From Pampus argenteus (lineage: Eukaryota > Chordata > Actinopteri > Scombriformes > Stromateidae): DNA of 64,000 nucleotides. The position numbers and the translations under genes were made by a program. The DNA is taken from assembly GCA_036937835.1 (NCBI GenBank), contig CM072876.1:13532501-13596500 (forward strand). Reading direction: 5' to 3'. Every line of letters starts with the position of its first letter. Positions within the stretch are counted from its first letter, which is position 1. Shown in pieces: positions 56,641 to 64,000 of the stretch. The notes under the pieces were generated by a model. That model searched no databases and was not told the DNA's origin. It saw nothing but the letters and a program-made list of their open reading frames with translations.

Positions 56641-59600
56641 ATCTTATGTGAAGACTTATTTATATTGGCATGTTTTTAAAAAAAAAAGTATAAACTGCTT
56701 CACTTTAACTTTAGATTACTATATGGGCAGAAACACACAAGGCAGTTTTACCATGTAGCGCTTGATTGGTAATAAAAAAAAAAAATCATATTTATTTCTA
56801 ATCGTATTGTGTGCTTAAAAAGTTGTTTTTTTTCTAAATTTTTCAACACAGACTCTGATAAGGTGGCTAGAATGACACATCTGGGACACAGAAGAAAAAG
56901 ATAATAGAAAAATATTTGGTAAAAATACTGTGTGTCTATATAAAACCACAAAACATATGGTGTGTATATGTGTGGAGAGTAACCTTTCTGCACTCGGTTT
57001 CGTTCTTTCACACATACACAGACATCACAGAGGAGTTTTCAGTGAGAGACACTTCACACAGTATGAAGTGACACAACTCAGTACACCGACTTTAGTGAGA
57101 GACACGGGACCGTAACATATGACGCTTAACGTCTGGGTGAGTGATACTACCAGTGTCATGTTCTTCTGTGAGCGAGAAGTTGTCATACAGTAACACTAAC
57201 ATGCACATGCACGTGTACACACACACACACACACACGGTTGAACTTATTCCAGCTTTCATATTCTATCCATAACAGCTGAGCCTTGATTCAAAAGAGAAA
57301 CATCGAGAGCGAACTAAAGCACATTTTGTTGAACAAGGGGAAAGGCTGTGGGAAAGAAAATGTGAAAAAAAAACGCTAATAAAAGGCAGTCTTGTATTAC
57401 TGCAGTGAAGAAAGAATGCAGAAAAAAGCTGAAACCTAAAAGCATGAAACCCATTTTTTCCCAAAGTCTGCTGTTGTTCTATGTCCTGGGCCTATGGGGG
57501 AAGGTGGAAGGACCTAGGTGAAGAAAAACAGGGGAGGAGGATGACTACAACGATGAAGAACAAAGATGCAGTGTGAGGGAGGTTCTGGCACATTTATACA
57601 AAAGCCTTTGAGTACACACACAAACAGGCGGACAGTTTACTTTTTATGCAAGTGTCCCAAGGCACCTTTGTAAACAGCAGGTTTGTGTGGCTCACTGACA
57701 TCCTATCTGTGTTGTGTGTGAATGGTTAGGGACACAGGGTATGTATCTGAGTGTCAGAACAAACTGCGGGCACTCATTTCATCACAACACACACCAAAAA
57801 AAGGCCAACTAATGTCCCATGTTGTACGCTGGTGCCAAAACCGACAGCGTCATTTCAACAGTAAAGAGGAAGTTTGCCAGAGAACATAAGTCAAACAGCT
57901 GTGGGATTACAAAACAGAATTCCCAGAAAACTTAGACGTCCGCTTATCGCATCTCTTCCTGCAGCTGTAACACAGAGACAAACACACACGACACATACAC
58001 CCAGGGTGAAGGAAGTCTCTAAACAGACAGAAACATCCTCCCGCTCCCCACCCACTCCTCCCCTGCTGTTGCCATGCATTTAGCAAGCCACGTGTGCTGC
58101 TATTACACTCCTTTGTCCCTGCTCACTGAGGGATGGGGCACAGTGAAAGATTTAGGCAGCGTGCCTCCGAAAAGGACAACAGACAACTTTGCATTTGAAG
58201 GGTTAAATATGCATGAGAGGCCAAAGTGGGTGAGGGCAGGGGGGTGTACCACTATTGTTTGACCCCCTTCTCAACCTCTAGATACAAGCCTACACACACA
58301 CTCACACACTCTGTCCTCGAGTAACAGATGGGAGGATGTTAGCGAAGGCGAACAGTGAGCGCCCCTTCTCTCTTCTATCACCCTCACCTCTGAGGACAGC
58401 TGGGAGGCAGACATTCCTTCTTCTCAGCTTTCAGAGGAAAACAAAAGATTGTGTGGGACCCCTCCTACACACACACATGCATGTGTTCAGACACCCCCCC
58501 CTCCCCAAACTATCAATGCAACTGTGGGCTGATCATATTTCCACAGCTTGAGTCTGCCAGCCGGCAGAGTGCTGTGCCTGGGACATTTGTTGAAGGTGAA
58601 AGTCAGGGAGATAATCCCAACCCTGCTTACTAGGTCTGGCACACTAGTGTGTTGGTGTAAGTCACAGTGTAAGTCTGTTGAGAGCTGTAGTAACATGCAA
58701 ATGTATAAAACCTGTTGTAAAACAACAGCTTAATCTGCAGCTGGCTGTTTTTTTTTCCTGGTCTTTAACCTGTTCTTGTGAACAGGTTCACAGCAGACAA
58801 CATATATTGTGTTGTTTCTGTTAAAGTAACGCAGTAGGATACATGATTATGGTGATGTAAAGTTAAAAGTAACCAACAGAGACGGTATCCCACACTCTAC
58901 ATTACATCTCCAGTGATTCAACAATGCAGTCAGTGTTACAGCCCCGTGTCCATCATCACCATAACAAAGTCCAACTGAACTTTGACAGAGCAACTGCTCA
59001 GCAAGATGGTGAACAAATGGCACCAAGCATCAACACATGTAGCCTGCCTCACTGAGTGAAGGGGTATGCAGTTTGTTGTCAGTATATGCATGGTATTTTC
59101 ACAACAGTAAGTTACTTACTGTACAACCTGATCCATTTCTCAACACTTGTTTGCTTTGGGTATGCCTACAGAACGGTGGATCTGTCTCCTCATGACCACC
59201 ATTGCAGGCAGTTGAGCGCACAAAATAATTAAAACACAGCCAGAGATTTAAATTAATACTTTAATGTATATTAGCAAGAAGGGCTGCTCCCTAATAGTTG
59301 ACCAAATGTTAAGAGTCCTACTTATAACCAAGTTTTTATATTCAGTCACAGGAAAAAAAAGACTGATGCGATGTCGGGCTGCAGCGCACACAGACACGGG
59401 GGATGAGCCAGACAACGACCGCCACTTTGAACCAGAACTGGAGCATCCTGCCGGAGAGAGCTACAGAGAGCAGGAGTTTCTGACAAAAACAAGCACCAGA
59501 AACCGAGGAGACATAAAAGCAGCCACTTGCTAACAGCTATGTGTGTTTTCTGCAATGGAGCGCAGTTAAGTAAATTAATATTATAAATATTACTAATGGC

Positions 59601-62208
59601 TTGAACTAACAACTATTATTCCACTAGGAACATCTTTGATCCAGGGCAATGTTTAAAATATTAAATGACTAGGATCAGGATTAGGGGCGAGAATCTACCT
59701 GTATTTGGCACCGAGATGAACCATTCCCAAAAACAAATATCAAACTCTTGGGCAGCTATCCATGAACTTGATGTTCCAGCCAAGCACACCATGTCAAGAC
59801 AAGTTGGACAAAGCTTCAAGTCTTGTCAACTTCACTTTTAAGCTTTGAACCTTTTCTTTAAGATAATAATTATATATACACACATATAAACTGTATGGAA
59901 GTATATTGGAAATGGACATTTTATACCATTTTTTAAAAAACAATTACAGAATCTTAGTGCTACATTTCTGGTAAACAAATTTCACTTCAGATAAAAACAG
60001 GAGAAACTCCAGTGAGAGTTCCTAAAAAACACCTGTTTACCATCATGAGGAAGATACAAAGTACAGTTTATATTGCCGTCTACAACACAGTAAACACTTT
60101 GTGAATGTAAACATGGACATGAAACTGTTCATCTGAAGCCTGGATGGGCCTGAAGCCAGCATAGACAACAAGGTAACATCACCTACACACCTCAGTAACT
60201 TTTGCTTTGAGAGGTCACCACAATGAACAATAAACAATACAGTAATTTACTTATATACTGATTTTTATGTGCTTTTTACAGCAAATGAGTTGATCTCAAG
60301 CCTCAAATCATCAAGTTATTTTCAGATGAGTTATAAATAATCTAATATGTCACTCAAGTCTGCTTGACGTCTACAATAAGTCAAATCTCAGCTCAAACTC
60401 AGTTTTGATCATTGTTTAAGTCATTTATAATTGTCATTAAATTGACAACACCGAGTATATGCCGATCGCAGCTTTACAAATGCCAGGAGTTGCTCACATT
60501 TCTCCATTTTCAGCCATGTGACTAAACAAGCAGATATCTTTGGACTTTGAAATCGTACGATAGCCAGACAGATTTGTCATTAATCTTAAACTGTATTTAA
60601 ATTCAGTTTAAAGTCTTCGGATCAATTTATTAATCTATCAAACTATACAAATAGATATGGAAATAAATATAGATAGGAAATACACTCGTCTCATAAATCC
60701 TGACACAATTATCCAAATGGATTCAAGACTAGCCTATACAAAGACCTTCACCATTTGGCTGCTGTTTGTTAGCGGGAGCTGTTTACAGATGATGTAATAA
60801 GGACAGAGGGCATTAAAATGGAGCTAAGCCAACCGGATACTAAACACAACACTTCATCTAATGGACTGGTTACAGTATGAGGGATGAAAACTGGAAATCC
60901 AGAAAAGAAATTGATCAGGAAATAATGAGAAACAGACAGGAAATACTCAAGGTAATTGGGGCATCCTGCTGGCAAAAAATAAGATGTAACATTAGACATT
61001 AGCATATACCATGGACTCAGGTGAAAATGCAACTTAAGCTGTGATTAAGAGGATGGGATAGACACTAAGGAGGCCATGCTCAATGCTGAAGTAGCTTTAA
61101 GGCAGGCATTTAATCCCTAACAGCTCCAGGGATGCTGCTCTGAATCCAACTATGCTCCGACTTGTCTCTGGAGGGTTATCAGCAAAGTATCATGAATTAT
61201 GATATGTCTTCCCATCTCTTCCCCTTATTTACGATCATTATCAAACATGTAATGAGGCAGAAATGGCAAAAGACAAATCGTAAAGAAGGAACAGTTTCTG
61301 CTGAAATGCAATCAGTTAAGGAGAAACAGCTGTACACCACCACTTCCCATAACAGCAAGCAACACAAATGCAGCAGGATAGCACATGTACAGCCCAGCCC
61401 TTCCCTTCCCAGTCAGCAAGTCTGTTGGATAAGTGGTTTACTTTATGTGCTGGTTGTGTTTGAGCAGCCTCTATGCACTATGGTTAAGTTACCTTTAAAC
61501 AAGTAGGCACTGATTTTGATGTATTATACTGATGGGTCATGCAGGTGGCTACAGAGAAAGCATGGATTTTAATAGTCTTGTTTATATGGCTGTCACTATC
61601 TTAGTTTTTTTTTTGGTTTGGATACTACTAATGCAAGCCAAATATTTACTGCTGTTGCTTCACATTAAGAGTCTATAGTAAAACAGCTAGAGGGCTTTAC
61701 TGTGAAACAGCGATAGGATGTGCAGCTTTATTTGTTTTAATAACTGCTGTCTCTTTGGCCTAAACATCAAGATCATGATTTTTTTTTATCAGCAGATTAG
61801 TTCTGAATATTCTCAACGATAGAGCAAGTCCTTAATTTGTCATCAATGTATCATGTTATATCCTGTTATAAAGAAAACCATTCATACTGTAACCACGTCA
61901 TAGGCTCTGATCATGGTTACTCATAATCTGGCACAATGTGCATCAACCATTGGCAAATTCAACATATGCGTGTAGGATGCTCAGTGCCTTCTGAGTAAAC
62001 TGATGAACTTGTTTGAATAGGATGTTGGTGTTGACTAACGGTGTGATGAAGCATCCACCCACACTGTTTCAGTGGTCTGATCAAAAGAGGTAAGAGGGGG
62101 GTAAGATAGATGAAGAACATGGGAAAGAGCAGAGATGCAAAGTCAAAAAGAATAATAAGGAAATGTACTTTGGCAAGATTTTGAGGAGACAGCTTGATAA
62201 ATCAAATC

Positions 62209-62209
<1 letters not shown>

Positions 62210-62263
<54 letters not shown>

Positions 62264-62264
62264 A
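62210..62264. repeat. (GAAA)13 microsatellite
   Basis: About 55 bp of uninterrupted GAAA units (AAAG/GAAA), purine-only on the plus strand. Confidence 0.95.
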
Positions 62265-64000
62265 GAGCGGCAAAGGCAACAGAAGACAGGAGAGACTGAG
62301 GGATATATTTAGCAGCTCATTAGTCAGAGATGTCCTCTACTCAGCAGGCTGGTCCCTTAGATGAGGCCCTTTGGAAATCATTATGACTGCCTGCTGCTTC
62401 AGACAACCACACACATTTCACTGGAAAACAATTTGCAAAACTGCATCTTCGCTCCCCATCCTTAATGTAGCTTCAAAATAATCCTCAAGTTGAAAACAAA
62501 GGTTTAAATAATGCAACTTTTTTTTTAATAATAACCTCATAGGTTTTGATATTACATCTACTATGTCATGATAATAAAGGAGCTTGATTATTAATGCTGC
62601 TCTGAGTACTTATGTGTACTGAGTTCTTATCAAACTTGATTACTGGTATGTCTAGTGCTGCCAGTGCCAACACTCCCTGCTTATCATTCATTAACCATTA
62701 CTATACAGCGTTTGTCATCAGCGGAGGAGCCAAGGACATAACTCGTCACCACAATGCACACACACACACAAATTAAATAAAAACGATAGCTTAAAAATGA
62801 AAATCACATCTTATGCTACAGTGTTAGCAGGCAGGACTGTGTGGCTAACAATAACCCTGGCCATCTGGGATCTTCAGCAAGTAATGGAACAATTTAAAGT
62901 GAATGAAATGATCTCGTGTCGCCTGTCTGCACTGCAGTATCTGTTACCATGGAGTATTTCTTTGTCTGGTGAGGCGTTTAAAGTTTCCCTTTAGGGCTTG
63001 ATTGGGTGGGAGAGCTGTTAAATGACACAGGGTGAGAAGCAGAGAGTGATGGCTCAAGTGATAAACACACAGGTAATGAAAGAGAAAGGCTGATGGATTC
63101 GACCAGACTGCTGCTAATGGTCTCTGGTCTCACCTGGCTAATGGCTGCAGCCTTAGAGATAGAGAGAAAGAGAGTGGGGAAAAAAAGAAAAACGGCAACA
63201 TCATAGAAAAAGGGGCTGTGCTGCGTTCAATACACTCGCTCACACTCTTTCACATACACACAGAGTAAGCTAGAAGTCCTAATTGTAGGCTGGTGATCTA
63301 TTGGAGCTGCAGTTTGCTGTGGTTAGGCCTGTGGCTTCCAACACCCCCCTGAAAGCTCTCTTTGTTCTCACATTTCAGGAGCCAACCCAACGTATTGCTT
63401 TACTCCTGCCTGCTTGCAAACCGCCTTGCTAACAGGACTTCAGGGGACTATTCTGAACAGTTAATTGCACAACACCCCCCACCCACACCCAACTCAGACT
63501 GCACTGTAAACCCAGCGATCCTGCTAACTTTCTGCAAGAGAACAACAGTGTGCAGGCAGGCTGACACACTGTGACTTTTTTTTGTAAACACACACACACA
63601 CACAATTTTGTTTGGCTACAAAAAGCAACAAGTTTCAAAGACCACAGCTGTTTGAAGACAGCAGAGGTAGGGCATGGCTCATTCGGATATTTTCCTCTGT
63701 GGCCAGAGCGATGACGCTATGCTAGCCACTAGAGTCTACTCTGTTATTACAGAGAAAGGGGAGATGTCTTTTTCCTTGAGCAACTTGACTTTCGAGAGAA
63801 CATCGTCATATCCTTGGGTTGGTCCTACACACTAATGCAAGAGTAGCCAAAAAGGGATCTGTCAGGGTAATAACCCCTCATCAGGCTCAGAAAAAAATTA
63901 TTTAACTCAAGCCAAGAATGGGCAATCGATTGTCAAAAACAAACACAAACCTCAGAGGAAATTAGAACGGCAGCTCTCTGCTCGTTCTCTTGCTCCCTGC

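Larger units (their letters stand above)
50288..64000 (-). other. Upstream region or 5' intron of susd6, no coding exon found
   Basis: 13.7 kb without a recognisable exon. Human SUSD6 has a long 5' intron, so this is probably the same. It contains AGAGCTGCAA-type elements (52625-52930, 53890-54169, 56365-56640), CA/GT microsatellites (51559-51594, 52200-52236, 57218-57236, 63588-63603), a long GAAA repeat (62210-62264), and unrepeated blocks at about 53150-53420 and 55500-56230 that could be conserved regulatory DNA. Short open frames show no family I recognise. Confidence 0.5.

Noticed and set aside
59346..59612. Minus-strand frame with a hydrophobic stretch (WLLLCLLGFWCLFL), considered as the missing susd6 signal-peptide exon
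   Set aside because: It lacks a phase-1 donor after a signal-like cleavage site and does not resemble the SUSD6 N-terminus; more likely chance or a repeat fragment.
62210..62264. Possible CRISPR-like or satellite array
   Set aside because: The unit is a 4-bp GAAA repeat without spacers; simple microsatellite.

Overview
This is a genomic window from a bony fish (teleost). Six vertebrate protein-coding genes can be read from it, all with GT-AG introns. The gaps hold abundant (CA/TG)n microsatellites and short non-autonomous DNA transposons of the kind common in fish, including Tc1-like remnants. Species cannot be fixed from sequence alone; a percomorph-like fish is plausible.

Layout, left to right: (1) 1-70, minus strand, the first 23 codons of rab15, cut by the window edge. 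(2) 1992-16576, plus strand, complete fntb (protein farnesyltransferase beta subunit, 12 coding exons, 411 aa). (3) 19447-28258, minus strand, max (MYC partner bHLH-leucine-zipper protein, 4 coding exons recognised, 151 aa basal isoform), convergent with fntb. (4) 28.5-34.3 kb, intergenic, rich in transposon remnants, with candidate ZNF143 and CTCF sites. (5) 34331-37882, plus strand, complete slc10a1 (NTCP-type sodium/bile acid cotransporter, 7 coding exons, 353 aa). (6) 39308-42811, minus strand, complete srsf5 (SR splicing factor, 7 coding exons, 301 aa), tail-to-tail with slc10a1; the two poly(A) signals lie about 30 bp apart. (7) 47064-50287, minus strand, the 3' five coding exons of susd6 (sushi-domain membrane protein). 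Its signal-peptide exon was not found, so 50.3-64 kb is read as susd6 intron or upstream DNA.

The genes do not form one pathway. The order reproduces two human chromosome 14 neighbourhoods: RAB15-FNTB-MAX (14q23) and SLC10A1-SRSF5-SUSD6 (14q24). Here they are joined at about 28.5-34 kb, while in human they lie several megabases apart.

Points most worth a second look: an extra symmetric sushi exon in susd6 that I do not recall in the human protein; an in-frame 5-codon choice of splice acceptor inside the MAX helix-loop-helix loop; a GC-rich block open for 176 codons in the srsf5 intron, behind a good splice acceptor and in frame with the preceding exon; an uninterrupted 177-bp (TG)n tract 34 nt after an fntb splice donor; and the synteny joint itself. 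I found no CRISPR array, rRNA or intact tRNA gene, and nothing that looks like a wholly new gene system.
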